A DNA stretch of 43,439 bases from Alphaproteobacteria bacterium (GCA_020852655.1 JADZAI010000111.1:1-43439); one strand, 5' to 3'. Positions 23,854 through 33,104 are shown, counted from the first letter of the stretch. A program made the numbers and translations. The notes: generated by a model not told the origin, from the sequence alone.

Positions 23854-25083
23854 ATGGTCGCCGCCGTCAAGAAGGTCGTGCTCGCCTATTCGGGCGGCCT
23901 CGACACCTCGATCATCCTGAAATGGCTTCAGACCGAGTATCGCTGCGAGGTGGTCACCTTCACCGCCGATCTCGGGCAGGGCGAGGAGCTGGAGCCCGCG
24001 CGCCAGAAAGCGCTGATGCTGGGCATCAAGCCCGAGAACATCTTCATCGAGGACGTCCGCGACGAGTTCGTCCGCGACTATGTCTTCCCGATGTTCCGCG
24101 CCAATGCGGTCTATGAGGGCCAGTACCTGCTCGGCACGTCGATCGCCCGGCCGCTGATCGCCAAGAAGCAGATCGAGATCGCCAACAAGGTCGGCGCCGA
24201 TGCGGTCTCCCACGGCTCGACCGGCAAGGGCAACGACCAGGTCCGCTACGAGATGTCGTATTACGCGCTCAAGCCGGACGTGAAGATCATCGCCCCATGG
24301 CGCGAGTGGAGTTTCGAGAGCCGCAACAAGCTGCTGGCCTTCGCCGAGCAGCACCAGATTCCGATCGCCAAGGACAAGCGCGGCGAGGCGCCGTTCTCGG
24401 TCGATGCGAATCTTTTGCACTCGTCCAGCGAGGGCAAGGTGCTGGAGGACCCTGCCGTCGGTCCCGACGAGATGGTGTTCCAGCGCACGATCAGCCCCGA
24501 GCAGGCGCCCGACAAGGCGACCGAGATCACTGTAGGCTTCGAGAAGGGCGACCCGGTTTCGATCAACGGCAAGAAGCTCGGCCCCGCCGACCTGCTCGCC
24601 AAGCTCAACCAGCTCGGCCACGACAACGGCATCGGCCGCCTCGACCTGGTCGAGAACCGCTTCGTCGGCATGAAGTCGCGCGGCGTCTACGAGACGCCCG
24701 GCGGCACGATCCTTCTCCAGGCGCACCGCGCGATCGAGTCGATCACGCTGGACCGCGGCGCGGCGCATCTGAAGGACGAGCTGATGCCGCGCTATGCCGA
24801 GCTGATCTACAACGGCTTCTGGTTCGCGCCGGAACGCGAGATGCTCCAGGCGGCGATCAATCACAGCCAGGCAATGGTCGCGGGCACGGTGACGCTGAAG
24901 CTCTACAAGGGCAACGTCATCGTCACCGGCCGCGACAGCCCGTACTCGCTCTACGCGAAGGATCTCGTGACCTTCGAGGAGGACGGCGGCGCCTACGACC
25001 AAAAAGACGCCGGCGGCTTCATCAAGCTGAACGCCCTGCGCCTGCGCACTCTCGCGGTCCGCAACGCGCGCGCGAAGAGCTGA
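23854..25083 (+). CDS. argG: Argininosuccinate synthase
   Basis: A 409-residue enzyme that joins citrulline and aspartate with ATP to argininosuccinate in arginine synthesis. It opens with [17 protein letters not shown] (the P-loop-type ATP pyrophosphatase motif) and contains [32 protein letters not shown] and the C-terminal [22 protein letters not shown] block split around residue 345-370. The length is typical. GGAG precedes the ATG at 23854. No other arg gene is adjacent. It ends 2 bp before the convergent small exported gene. Confidence 0.97.
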   Translation: MVAAVKKVVLAYSGGLDTSIILKWLQTEYRCEVVTFTADLGQGEELEPARQKALMLGIKPENIFIEDVRDEFVRDYVFPMFRANAVYEGQYLLGTSIARPLIAKKQIEIANKVGADAVSHGSTGKGNDQVRYEMSYYALKPDVKIIAPWREWSFESRNKLLAFAEQHQIPIAKDKRGEAPFSVDANLLHSSSEGKVLEDPAVGPDEMVFQRTISPEQAPDKATEITVGFEKGDPVSINGKKLGPADLLAKLNQLGHDNGIGRLDLVENRFVGMKSRGVYETPGGTILLQAHRAIESITLDRGAAHLKDELMPRYAELIYNGFWFAPEREMLQAAINHSQAMVAGTVTLKLYKGNVIVTGRDSPYSLYAKDLVTFEEDGGAYDQKDAGGFIKLNALRLRTLAVRNARAKS

Positions 25084-25085
25084 GC

Positions 25086-25406
25086 CTACTTGATCGCGTA
25101 GACGGAGAGGTCGCAGACGTTGACGCCGCGCGCCTGGCGCACCCCGCCATCGGCCAGTTTGGCCGTGAAGTCGTAGGTGCAGGCGCCAGAGCCGTCGTCG
25201 ATGGTCGCCATCGCGGCCTTGCCGGCCGGCAGGCTGCCCAGCACCTCGCCGGACCAGCCGCTCTCGCTGCTGCCGGCCTGGATCGAGACGATCGCCTGGC
25301 CGGTCTCGTTCTTGATGCGGATGCGCCGGTCGAACGCCTGCGCAACGCCGATCGCGGCGGTCAGCACCGCGGCGGTCAGGAGAAGCGTGGTCAGATGGCG
25401 GATCAT
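25086..25406 (-). CDS. Small exported protein of unknown function
   Basis: A 106-residue protein with a signal peptide (MIRHLTTLLLTAAVLTAAIG, cleavage near AQA-FD). The mature domain of about 80 residues is beta-rich: RIRIKNETGQAIVSIQAG and CTYDFTAKLADG, plus a second Cys in VNVCDLSVY. The pattern resembles small periplasmic proteins seen in many Caulobacterales and Rhizobiales, which have no assigned function. It lies downstream of folD on the same strand, separated by a hairpin, so it probably has its own promoter. Confidence 0.75.
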   Translation of the reverse strand: MIRHLTTLLLTAAVLTAAIGVAQAFDRRIRIKNETGQAIVSIQAGSSESGWSGEVLGSLPAGKAAMATIDDGSGACTYDFTAKLADGGVRQARGVNVCDLSVYAIK

Positions 25407-25463
25407 GGCCTCAACGATAGCTGCGCTTCCGGAAACATGAAAGCGTTGTAATTATCGTTAAGG

Positions 25464-25479
25464 CCGGTGAATACCGGCT
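25464..25479 (-). terminator. Weak terminator hairpin after folD
   Basis: GCCGGT-GAAT-ACCGGC, a 6-bp stem with a 4-nt loop, lies 16 bp after the folD stop. On the minus strand it is followed by CTTAACG, so it lacks a good U-run. Confidence 0.4.
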
Positions 25480-25494
25480 GAACGGGGGATCGGC

Positions 25495-26379
25495 TCAGAT
25501 CGCCGGCGCATCCAGCCCGTTCTGGCGAAATGCCGCGATCACGGCATTGCGCAGCAGGCACGCGATCGTCATCGGCCCGACCCCGCCCGGCACCGGCGTG
25601 ATGGCGCTCGCCACCTCCTTCGCCTCGTCGAACGCGACATCGCCCGCGAGCTTCGTCTTGCCGTTGCCGAGGTCGAGCCGGGTCGTCCCGACGTCGATTA
25701 CCGTCGCGCCCGGCTTGATCCAGTCGCCGCGAACGAAATGCGCCTTGCCCATCGCCGCGACCAAAATGTCCGCGCTGCGGCAGAGCGCCGGCAGGTCGCG
25801 CGTCTTTGAGTGCGCCGTCGTTACCGTGCAGTCGGCATTGATGAGCAACTGCGCCACCGGCCGGCCGACCAGGATCGAGCGCCCGATCACGACCGCATTC
25901 AACCCCGCGAGCGACCCGCGCGCACTTTGCGCGAGCAGCACCGAGCCATAGGGCGTACAGGGCACGAGACCTTGCCGTCCCGAAATCAGCAGGCCGGCAT
26001 TCACCGCGGTCAGTCCGTCTATGTCCTTGACCGGATCGATCGTGTCGATGACGGCGTGCTGGCGCACCTGCTTCGGTGTCGGGAACTGAACCAGGAAGCC
26101 ATGCACGGCGGGGTCGGCGTTCAGCCGCCGGACCTGGTCCAGCACCGCCTCTTCCGTCGAATTCTCCGGCATCACGATCTCGACGGCATGCATGCCGGCT
26201 TCCTCGGCGGCCTTGCCCTTCATCCGCACATAGATCTGGCTGGCCGGATCGTCGCCCACCAGGATGACGCCGATGCCGGCGCACACGCCGCGCCGCGCCT
26301 TCAGCGCCGCCACTTGCTCGGCGACGCGCGCGCGCAGGGCCGCGCCGATCGTCTTGCCGTCGATAAGGGTTGCGGTCAT
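25495..26379 (-). CDS. folD: Methylene-THF dehydrogenase/methenyl-THF cyclohydrolase
   Basis: A bifunctional folate enzyme of 294 residues that interconverts 5,10-methylene-, methenyl- and 10-formyl-tetrahydrofolate with NADP. Signatures are ILVGDDPASQIYVRMKGKAAEEAG with the catalytic Lys of the Y-x3-K pair, VQFPTPKQV, DGLTAVNAG, PCTPYG, VIGRSILVGRPVAQLL and the C-terminal PVPGGVGPMTIACLL. The start overlaps the DUF167 stop by 4 bp (ATGA), forming a yggT-DUF167-folD operon. Confidence 0.96.
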   Translation of the reverse strand: MTATLIDGKTIGAALRARVAEQVAALKARRGVCAGIGVILVGDDPASQIYVRMKGKAAEEAGMHAVEIVMPENSTEEAVLDQVRRLNADPAVHGFLVQFPTPKQVRQHAVIDTIDPVKDIDGLTAVNAGLLISGRQGLVPCTPYGSVLLAQSARGSLAGLNAVVIGRSILVGRPVAQLLINADCTVTTAHSKTRDLPALCRSADILVAAMGKAHFVRGDWIKPGATVIDVGTTRLDLGNGKTKLAGDVAFDEAKEVASAITPVPGGVGPMTIACLLRNAVIAAFRQNGLDAPAI

Positions 26380-26699
26380 GGCGCGCTCAGCTCCTTCGCC
26401 CGCGCCGCGGCCGCGTCGGCATCGCCGGCGATTCGCAGCGTCTTCACGCGCGCGGCCATACCCGATTCCAGCGTGATGGACGAGCGCGGACGGCCGAAGG
26501 CGGCGGCCAGCGCCGCGACGACCGCGGCGTTCGCCGCCCCGTCCTGCGCCTTGGGCCGCACCTTCAGCTTCAGCAGCCGCACGCCGTTCGGCCCATCGGC
26601 CACGCCGTCAAAGCCTTCACTTCGCGCGCCCGGCGTCACCCGCACGCGCAGCACCAGATCGTCGCCTTCGATGCAATAGGGCTCAGCGGATCGCGACAT
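26376..26699 (-). CDS. DUF167 (YggU-family) protein
   Basis: A 107-residue DUF167 protein, with the family core LRVRVTPGARSEGFDG, LLKLKVRPKAQDGAANAAVV and the following ITLESGMAARVKTLRI. The function of YggU proteins is unknown. The gene overlaps yggT by 17 bp upstream and folD by 4 bp downstream. The yggT-yggU pairing is widespread in bacteria and supports both identifications. Confidence 0.92.
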   Translation of the reverse strand: MSRSAEPYCIEGDDLVLRVRVTPGARSEGFDGVADGPNGVRLLKLKVRPKAQDGAANAAVVAALAAAFGRPRSSITLESGMAARVKTLRIAGDADAAAARAKELSAP

Positions 26700-26982
26700 A
26701 GAGCTGCCAGAGATACATCTGGAGCACGTAGATGACGATCAGGATCACGAACGGCGAGAGATCCATGCCGCCCACCGGCGGCAGCATCCGCTGGATCGGC
26801 CGCATCACCGGGTCGGTGATCCGTGTCGTCACCGTGTTGACCTGCCAGGCGAGCGGATGGCGCGGGTTCACCACCTGGAAGGCGAAGAGCCACGACAGGA
26901 TGATGCGCACGAAGAGGATGATCAGGAACAGGTTCAGCACCTGATCGATGGCCCAGAAGATCGGGTAATAGGGATCGCTCAT
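26683..26982 (-). CDS. YggT-family membrane protein
   Basis: A 99-residue membrane protein of the YggT family. Two hydrophobic segments (VLNLFLIILFVRIILSWLF and LSPFVILIVIYVLQMYLW) flank the conserved loop NPRHPLAWQVNTVTTRITDPVMRPIQRMLP, where ITDPVMRPIQRMLPP is the family signature. The start is set at 26982 (MSDPYYPI), which gives the normal N-terminus; an upstream extension to 27075 is Arg/Ala-rich and unlikely. YggT proteins have been linked to osmotic response and cell-division positioning. Confidence 0.9.
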   Translation of the reverse strand: MSDPYYPIFWAIDQVLNLFLIILFVRIILSWLFAFQVVNPRHPLAWQVNTVTTRITDPVMRPIQRMLPPVGGMDLSPFVILIVIYVLQMYLWQLYVAIR

Positions 26983-27121
26983 GGGACGAGCATATGGCCT
27001 GTCCCGCGTGCCGGAACCAGCCCCGCACCGCGCCGCGTCCTGTGATGGGGCAGGCCTCGCACCGGCCAGCCGCATTCGCTATGTCAGCTTGAGGGCGCCA
27101 TTGCCCTATCAAGGAGAGGCC

Positions 27122-28114
27122 ATGCTGGGTTCGCTCGCGCGGGGTTGTGCCGCCGCGTTACTTGTTCTGGGTGCCTTGGCTGTGCCGGCCTGGGCGGAAG
27201 CGCCCGTAACCCTTGACCCGCCCAAGGATGCGCCCGTCACCCTGCCGGCCCCGGTCGGCGAGCCGGAGACGATTCCCCTTCCAGGCGAAACCGTGCCCAA
27301 GCCCGGCACCCCGGCGATCTGGCACGTCACGAAGCCGAATGGCGGAACGATCACCCTGTTCGGCTCGGTCCATTTGCTGCCCGCCGGCCGCGACTGGCAC
27401 ACGCCGGCGCTCAATGCCGCGCTGGACCAGGCCGAGACGGTTGTCTTCGAAACGCCGCTCGACGCCATGAACTCGCCCGAGACCATGGCCTATCTCCAGA
27501 AACACATCATGAACCCGCCGGGCGTGACGCTGTCGACCCTGCTCAGCCCGGAGGACAAGGCCGTGGTGGAGAAGGCGGCCGGGGAGGTCGGCGCGCCCTT
27601 CGGCATGATGGAAGGGTTCCGCCCCTGGTTCGCCTCGCTTCAGCTTGCGGTGCTCTATGCCGTGCATGACGGCTTCGACCCGAATTCGGGCGTCGATAAG
27701 AAGGTCGAAGCCGACGCCAAGGCGAAGGGCAAGAAACTCGACTATTTCGAGACCACGCAGGAGCAGCTCGACTTCTTCGTGACCATGCCGAGCGCCCAGG
27801 AGCTGGAGTTCCTGCTCAGCACCGCCAAGGACATCCTCGAGCGGCCCAACGAATTGCGGGACATGGTTGAAGCCTGGTTCGCGGGCGACGTCGCGAAGCT
27901 CAGCGAAACCATCAATGGCGGGCTCGAGGAGACGCCCGACATCGCCAAGCTGATCCTCTATGACCGCAATGTGCGCTGGGTCGAGAAGATCACCTCGACC
28001 TACATGGCCGACGGGAACGACTATCTCATCGTCGTGGGGGCCGGCCATCTGATAGGCGACAAGGGCGTGCCGGCGTTGCTGCGGGCGAAGGGGCTCAAGG
28101 TCGAAGGTCCCTGA
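27122..28114 (+). CDS. TraB/GumN-family exported protein
   Basis: A 330-residue protein with a signal peptide (cleavage near PAWAEA), then a Pro-rich linker of about 35 residues and the TraB/GumN domain. Family marks are TITLFGSVHLLPAG with its conserved GS-H motif, FETPLDAM, and the C-terminal VVGAGHLIGDKGVPALLRAKG with the second GxxH. Bacterial members occur near polysaccharide genes (GumN) or stand alone; a metal-dependent hydrolase-type fold has been proposed. The ATG at 27122 follows AAGGAGAG. It is divergent from yggT. Confidence 0.9.
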   Translation: MLGSLARGCAAALLVLGALAVPAWAEAPVTLDPPKDAPVTLPAPVGEPETIPLPGETVPKPGTPAIWHVTKPNGGTITLFGSVHLLPAGRDWHTPALNAALDQAETVVFETPLDAMNSPETMAYLQKHIMNPPGVTLSTLLSPEDKAVVEKAAGEVGAPFGMMEGFRPWFASLQLAVLYAVHDGFDPNSGVDKKVEADAKAKGKKLDYFETTQEQLDFFVTMPSAQELEFLLSTAKDILERPNELRDMVEAWFAGDVAKLSETINGGLEETPDIAKLILYDRNVRWVEKITSTYMADGNDYLIVVGAGHLIGDKGVPALLRAKGLKVEGP

Positions 28115-28179
28115 GAGGCGCGAATCCCACCTTGACGGGGCGCGGGGGGCGACATACACCCGCGCCTCTTGCGGCGGCT

Positions 28180-28255
28180 GGGGCTGTAGCTCAGTTGGGA
28201 GAGCGCCTCGTTCGCAATGAGGAGGTCAGCGGTTCGATTCCGCTCAGCTCCACCA
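28180..28255 (+). tRNA. tRNA-Ala (CGC)
   Basis: A complete 76-nt tRNA with encoded CCA. The acceptor GGGGCTG pairs with CAGCTCC, the D-arm is GTAGCTCAGTTGGGAGAGC, and the anticodon arm is CCTCG-TTCGCAA-TGAGG with anticodon CGC, which reads GCG. The T-arm is CAGCGGTTCGATTCCGCTG-like (GGTTCGATTCC). One G-T closes the anticodon stem. GCG is a major Ala codon in this GC-rich DNA. Confidence 0.97.
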
Positions 28256-28307
28256 GCAGCCCGCACCTTGGCACCTGTGGCGGCCTCTTGGCCGGCGCCT
28301 GCCCTTG

Positions 28308-28320
28308 CCTCTCAGGCATG
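28308..28320. repeat. Isolated copy of the CCTCTCAGGCATG repeat
   Basis: The 13-mer CCTCTCAGGCATG after tRNA-Ala also occurs exactly at 40348-40360 inside the inverted-repeat element downstream of zur. It may be a decayed end of the same repeat family. One shared 13-mer is suggestive only. Confidence 0.35.
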
Positions 28321-28367
28321 TCGTCGTCTTAAGGCCGTAGCGCTGCTCCTCCGCCTGCAGGTGGTGC

Positions 28368-31040
28368 TCAGATGAAATCGGCGGGGTCGATGACGCCGTT
28401 GCGGGCTTCGAGCTGGAAGACCCAGTCGGCGTTCGCCTGATAGCCCGCGATGCCGTTGGCATCGACGATGAGATAGGTCATCCCGGGCTGGTTGAGGTTG
28501 CCGGCATTGGGGTCGAAGAGCACGGCCTGTCCGGCCGGGAGGCGGGCGGCCGTCACTGCGGCCACAAGATCGGCGTTGAAGCTCGCCGTCGACAAAGTCC
28601 CGGTGATGGCGGCGGCGATGCCGGTGACGGTACCCGGCAGGTCGATCTTGTCCTCGTTGAAGTCGATCGCCGAGATGACGTCGCGCGTGACGCCGGTCGA
28701 GTCGTTCACCGAGGCGAAGACGAGAACGTCGACATCGCCGTCGTTGCCGGGGACAAGCTTGTCGCGCTGGGTTCCGCCACGCAGCAGGTCGGCCCCGACA
28801 CCGCCGTCGAGCGTGTCGGCGCCGGCGCCGCCTGCCAGCGTGTCGTGGCCGGCGAAGCCAACAAGCTGGTTGGCGCCGGCGTTGCCGGTGAGCTGGTTCG
28901 CGAGGTCGTTGCCGCGCCCGTCCGCGGCCGCGCTACCGGTGAGGAAAAGGCGCTCGACGTTGGCGGTGAGCGTGACCGTCGCGTCCGACTGTACGGTATC
29001 GGTGCCGGCATTGACGCCTTCGGCGACGATGTCCCCGGCCGGGTTCACATAGGTATCGTTCTGTGTGCCGCCGGCGAGCGTGTCCGTGCCGCCGCCGCCG
29101 GTCAGGGTGTCGTCGCCGCCGGCGCCGGTGAGACGGTTGTTGCCGGCGTTGCCGGTCAGCACATTGCCGGCCGCGTTGCCCGTCCCGTCGGCCTGGGCGT
29201 TGCCGGTGAGCGTGATGTTCTCGATGTCGGGAAGCGCGGCCAGCGAGAAGGTCGCGTTGCTGACGACGACGTCGCGGTTGATGTGGCTGGGATCGGAGAT
29301 CTCGATGATCGTGTCGCCGGCCGGGTTGACATAGGTGTCGCTGCCTACGCCGCCGACCAGCGTGTCTGTTCCGGCGCCGCCCGACAGCGTGTCGTCGACG
29401 CCGTAGCCCAGCGATCCCTCGATCGAATCGTCACCGGACAGATAATCGTTGCCGTTGCCGCCTTCGAGCGAATCGTTCCCCTGCTTGCCGTAGAGCGTGT
29501 CGTTTCCGTCGCCGCCGATCAGCGTGTCGGTGCGGACGTCGCCGGTCAACGTATCGTTGCCGCCGCGGCCGTCGAGGCGGTTGATCTGGCCGATTCCGCC
29601 GTCGAGGCGGTTGGGGCCGTTGTTGCCCCTGAGGTCGTTCGGGCCGTAAACGCCGCCCTTGATGTTCTCGATCGAGATGAAGGTGTGGCCGGCGGCGTAG
29701 AGCGTGTTGTTGGCCGGGGTGAGGAGGTCGATCACCTGGTAGGAGACGACCGTGTTGCCGATGCCTTCGACGCCGGCGCTGCGGACGATGTCGACCGTGT
29801 CGTTGCCCTCGCCGCCGTCGACGATGTCGGACGTGCCGGCGATGTCGTTCGGGTCTGAGTGCGGCGCGATGACGTCGTTTCCGATACCGCCGATGTAGTG
29901 GGACTTGCCGCCGCCGCCGAGGGTGTCGTTGCCTTCGCCGCCGTCCATCAGATAGGCGCCGCCGACCGCGCCGATCCCGTCGTCGCCGGCGCCGCCGGTG
30001 AGGGTGCCGCCGAGATTGCCGCCGCCGATGCTGTCGTTGCCGTTGCCGCCGTTGATCGTGTCGGCGCCCTCGAAGCCGTCGGCGCTGAGGAAGCTGCCGC
30101 CTTCGAGGTGGTCGTTGCCGTCGCCGCCGTCGATGGAATCGTCGCCCTTGCCGCCGTCCAGCGTATCGTCGCCGGCGCTGCCTTCCAGCGTGTCGTTGCC
30201 GGCGCCGCCGTGGATCTCGTCGGCATAAATGCCGCCGCGGAAGTGGTCGGCGAAGGAGGTGCCGCTGTTGAAGTCCCAGAAGAGCTGCTCGATGCCGCGC
30301 ACGGTCGAGCCGGCGAGGGCGCCGCCGACGATGGCGTCGGCGCCGTCCTGAAGGAGCAGGGTGATGCCCTGCGTGTAGCGGAAGAGGTAGGGCAGCTCGA
30401 GCGCGTCGATGCCGGTGCCGCCGTCGATGTCGAGCTTGCCGCCGAAGTCGATGATGTAGTCGGCGCCGCCGCGGGCGCGCATGACGTCGTCGCCGTAGCC
30501 GAGCTGCACGATGTCGTCGTTGTTGCTGCCGGTGATCGAGTCGCCGCCGTCGTTGCCGTAATAGACGAGGGCCTCGAAATTCTGGACGCTCTCCCAGTCC
30601 GAGCCGCCGGCGTGGACGGTGAAATTGCCGGTGCCGAAATCGAGGATGACCGGGACGAGCTGGCCGTTCACGCCGACGTTGAACCAGGTGATCTCGATGA
30701 CGTCGAAGCCGGCGCCGCCGTCGGCGCGGTCGGGGCCGCTGTCGCCGCCCGGCAGGCCGACGTCGATGGTGGGGTAGCCGACGAAGACATGGTCGTCGCC
30801 GGCGCCGCCGTCGAGGGAGTCGGCGCCGTGATAGCCGTAGAGGATGTCGTCGCCAGTGCCGCCGCGGACGGTGTCATCGCCGTCGCTGGCATGGATGACG
30901 TCGTTGCCGTCGCCGCCGTCGAGGACGTCGTTGTTGAGGTAGCCGATGATGAGATCGTTGCCGCCGAGGCCGTTGATGGTGTCGGGCTCGTTGGTGCCCT
31001 GGAGGGTATCGTTGTTGCCGGTGCCGTTGATCGTCGCCAT
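28368..31040 (-). CDS. RTX calcium-binding repeat protein
   Basis: A protein of about 890 residues without a signal peptide, built largely of Gly/Asp-rich RTX nonapeptides (GGxGxDxLx), for example GLGGNDLIIG, GGDGNDVIH, GGAGNDTLEG and GGDGNDTLYG. They come in several blocks (near 20-90, 215-440, 510-600 and 690-780) separated by short beta-like domains. The C-terminal ~100 residues, ending in VFQLEARNGVIDPADFI, are the kind of region that carries a type I secretion signal. Such proteins fold in extracellular calcium. No catalytic domain is seen, so it may be a surface or matrix protein. No type I secretion genes lie in the window. ATG 31040 is preceded by GAGGGAAG. Confidence 0.9.
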   Translation of the reverse strand: MATINGTGNNDTLQGTNEPDTINGLGGNDLIIGYLNNDVLDGGDGNDVIHASDGDDTVRGGTGDDILYGYHGADSLDGGAGDDHVFVGYPTIDVGLPGGDSGPDRADGGAGFDVIEITWFNVGVNGQLVPVILDFGTGNFTVHAGGSDWESVQNFEALVYYGNDGGDSITGSNNDDIVQLGYGDDVMRARGGADYIIDFGGKLDIDGGTGIDALELPYLFRYTQGITLLLQDGADAIVGGALAGSTVRGIEQLFWDFNSGTSFADHFRGGIYADEIHGGAGNDTLEGSAGDDTLDGGKGDDSIDGGDGNDHLEGGSFLSADGFEGADTINGGNGNDSIGGGNLGGTLTGGAGDDGIGAVGGAYLMDGGEGNDTLGGGGKSHYIGGIGNDVIAPHSDPNDIAGTSDIVDGGEGNDTVDIVRSAGVEGIGNTVVSYQVIDLLTPANNTLYAAGHTFISIENIKGGVYGPNDLRGNNGPNRLDGGIGQINRLDGRGGNDTLTGDVRTDTLIGGDGNDTLYGKQGNDSLEGGNGNDYLSGDDSIEGSLGYGVDDTLSGGAGTDTLVGGVGSDTYVNPAGDTIIEISDPSHINRDVVVSNATFSLAALPDIENITLTGNAQADGTGNAAGNVLTGNAGNNRLTGAGGDDTLTGGGGTDTLAGGTQNDTYVNPAGDIVAEGVNAGTDTVQSDATVTLTANVERLFLTGSAAADGRGNDLANQLTGNAGANQLVGFAGHDTLAGGAGADTLDGGVGADLLRGGTQRDKLVPGNDGDVDVLVFASVNDSTGVTRDVISAIDFNEDKIDLPGTVTGIAAAITGTLSTASFNADLVAAVTAARLPAGQAVLFDPNAGNLNQPGMTYLIVDANGIAGYQANADWVFQLEARNGVIDPADFI

Positions 31041-31171
31041 GCGTCTTCCCTCGCCGGCGTGGGCCGGCGCTGAGGACATCATGCCGGTTTCCCGGCCCCG
31101 CGCACCTAGCTGAACGGTGGAGGCCGGGCGGGTAAACCGCTCCTTCACCCCGCCTGGGGCAGGGTCGCGCC

Positions 31172-31600
31172 ATGCGCCTGACCATTGCCCTGTGTCTTGC
31201 CTTCGCCGCGGTCGCACCGGCGGCCGCCTCCGGAGGCGGCGAGGCGGCGAAGAAGCCCGAATCCCACGATCGCAAGCTCACCTCGTCGGTATCGTGGGTC
31301 TCGGTCGACCCGATGATCGTGGCGATCATGCGCCAGAACCGGGTGCAGGGCATCTTCCTGGTGGAGTTCGGGCTCGACATACCGGACGAAGGGTTGCGCA
31401 ACCGGGCGAGCGCCACGCTGCCCCGCCTGCGCGATGCCTGGCTGCGGGCGATGTCGGACTTCGCCTCCACCCGCATCCGCGTCGGGCGGCAGGCCGATCT
31501 CGACCTGTTGACCCAGCGCCTCCAAACCACGACCGACCAGATGCTGGCAGGGCCGGGCGCCCAGGTCCTGCTCCAGCAGGCGGTGGTACGCGAGAAATAG
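31172..31600 (+). CDS. Exported FliL-like protein
   Basis: A 142-residue protein with a signal peptide (MRLTIALCLAFAAVAPAAAS). Its mature part resembles the periplasmic domain of FliL: SWVSVDPMIVAIMR at the start, a central strand GIFLVEFGLDIPD, then LPRLRDAWLRAMSDF and a C-terminal LLTQRLQTTTDQML helix. FliL itself is membrane-anchored at the flagellar motor; this one appears to be cleaved, and no flagellar gene is nearby. The resemblance is by eye and moderate. It is divergent from the RTX gene and 54 bp upstream of the glycosyltransferase, probably in one transcript. Confidence 0.6.
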   Translation: MRLTIALCLAFAAVAPAAASGGGEAAKKPESHDRKLTSSVSWVSVDPMIVAIMRQNRVQGIFLVEFGLDIPDEGLRNRASATLPRLRDAWLRAMSDFASTRIRVGRQADLDLLTQRLQTTTDQMLAGPGAQVLLQQAVVREK

Positions 31601-31654
31601 CGGCGGCGAAGCCTTAAGATGGCGGCGGCGCACAGGCCTCGCTATAGCAGCGCC

Positions 31655-32524
31655 ATGTCCTTCCTCGAGCCGCTGGCGGCTGCGCTGCCCGGCCTCTTCT
31701 CGCGCACTCCGCCGGTCGAGATCGCCGTCGTCGCCATCGTCAAGGACGAGGTCCACGGCATCTTCGAGTGGCTGGCCCATCATGCGGCGCTGGGGGTGCA
31801 GCGCTTCTATATCTACGAGAACGGCTCGACGGACGGCACGCAGCGCGAGCTGGCCGCCCTGCCGCCGCCCGCCGAGGTCAGGATCATCGACTGGCCGATG
31901 AAGACGGGCCAGCTCGCTGCCTATCGCCACGCGCTCAGCCATTTCGGCCATGAATGCCGCTGGATGGCGTTCATCGACGCCGACGAGTTCATGATGCCGC
32001 TGAAGGGCGAGACGCTGCCCGCGATCCTCGCCGATTTCCGCCATACGGCGGGCCTCGCGCTGCCCTGGGCCTGTTTCGGTAGTAGCGGCCATGATCGCCG
32101 GCCGGCCGGGACCGTGCTGGAGAGCTATCTCCACCGCGCGCCGGACGACAACCATCTGAACGGTCATGTGAAGTCGATCGTCGATCCGCGGCGCGTCTGG
32201 CGCTGGGTGCGCAATCCGCATGTCTTCCTGCCGCGCCTCGGCTGGTCGCAGAAGCTGGACGACGGTTCGACGATCAGCCCGCGCCGGGCCGGCCTCCAGG
32301 ACCCGCCCTATGTTGCGCAGCGGCTGAGGCTGAACCATTACGTCGTGAAGTCGCGCGAGGATTTCGAGATCAAGGCGGCGCGCGGCCGCGTCTCGACGCA
32401 TCCGCTGAAGCGCGACGCCTATTATTTCGAGCTGTCGGACCGCAACGAGGTGTTCGACGATTCCGCGCTGCCCTATGCCGCGGCGGTGCGGGCGGCGATA
32501 GCGCGGCGGGCGGCCAGCGGCTGA
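31655..32524 (+). CDS. Glycosyltransferase family 2/92-like protein (paralog A)
   Basis: A 289-residue GT-A-fold glycosyltransferase-like protein. It has the opening VAIVKDEVHGIFEWLAHHAA, the nucleotide-sugar segment YENGSTDGT, DWPMKTGQ, and the metal-binding DxD-type motif FIDADEF. The tail LRLNHYVVKSREDFEIKAARG is typical of the Glyco_tranf_2_4/GT92 group. No membrane helix is seen. It is a clear paralog of the minus-strand gene at 36.3-37.1 kb, with the same length and motif order. The acceptor is unknown; polysaccharide or surface glycan work is inferred from the family. ATG 31655 is chosen to give MSFLEPL. Confidence 0.88.
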   Translation: MSFLEPLAAALPGLFSRTPPVEIAVVAIVKDEVHGIFEWLAHHAALGVQRFYIYENGSTDGTQRELAALPPPAEVRIIDWPMKTGQLAAYRHALSHFGHECRWMAFIDADEFMMPLKGETLPAILADFRHTAGLALPWACFGSSGHDRRPAGTVLESYLHRAPDDNHLNGHVKSIVDPRRVWRWVRNPHVFLPRLGWSQKLDDGSTISPRRAGLQDPPYVAQRLRLNHYVVKSREDFEIKAARGRVSTHPLKRDAYYFELSDRNEVFDDSALPYAAAVRAAIARRAASG

Positions 32525-32537
32525 GGCGCAGCGGGGA

Positions 32538-33104
32538 TCATCCCCGGGCGGCGACGGCGTTCCAGAGGCAATCCTCCATCTCCTCGACCCGTGCGGGCGG
32601 CAGCACCCCGTCAGGCGAGGCATGGCGCGCGAGGCCGGCCAGCGCGCCGCGCAGCAACGCCATGACGAGGGTCGGATCGAGCGCCTTCATGGCGCCTTCG
32701 CGGCGGCCCCGGGCGACGAGGTCGCGTAGGGCCGCGGTCAGGGCCTCGCCCTGCGGCGCCGCGGACGGATCGCGATAGGCGGCATGGTCGTGCAGGTCGA
32801 GAAAGCGATAGGCGACGGGGAAACTGCGGGCGAACTGGGCCATGCGGCGCCAGTAAAGACGGAAGGTGGCGCGGGGCGTCGCGGTCGGCGGCACGGGGGC
32901 CAGCACGTCCGCCTCGAACCGCGTCTGGCAATCGGCCAGGAGGGCCCGGACCAGCGCTTCCTTGGTCGGGAAATAGCGGTAGATCGTGCCGACCGCCACG
33001 CCGGCCGCCTGGGCGATCTCGGGGACCGCGGTGCCGCCATAGCCCTTGGCCTCGAAGAGGCCGAGGGCGGCGTTCAGAATCTGGCCACGCTTCGGAGCCG
33101 CCAT
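32538..33104 (-). CDS. TetR-family transcriptional regulator
   Basis: A 188-residue TetR repressor-type protein. The N-terminal helix-turn-helix is standard (ILNAALGLFEAKGYGGTAVPEIA, then AAGVAVGTIYRYFPTKEAL). The C-terminal ligand-binding part is unlike any I can name. Two dyads of the GAATGA/TCATTC type, a common TetR operator pattern, lie in the upstream region, one 16 bp before the start. It is the last gene of the minus-strand cluster and so could also govern the flavin monooxygenase operon. Confidence 0.92.
   Translation of the reverse strand: MAAPKRGQILNAALGLFEAKGYGGTAVPEIAQAAGVAVGTIYRYFPTKEALVRALLADCQTRFEADVLAPVPPTATPRATFRLYWRRMAQFARSFPVAYRFLDLHDHAAYRDPSAAPQGEALTAALRDLVARGRREGAMKALDPTLVMALLRGALAGLARHASPDGVLPPARVEEMEDCLWNAVAARG

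Noticed and set aside
28368..31040. Regularly spaced short repeats that look like an array
   Set aside because: The periodicity is the 27-bp codon repeat of RTX nonapeptides, not a CRISPR array; there are no constant repeats with unique spacers and no cas genes.
28845..31073. Two long plus-strand frames (337 and 404 codons) opposite the RTX gene
   Set aside because: Their Ala/Val/Asp-rich repeats are the reverse complement of Gly/Asp RTX repeats. No ribosome site or family supports them.
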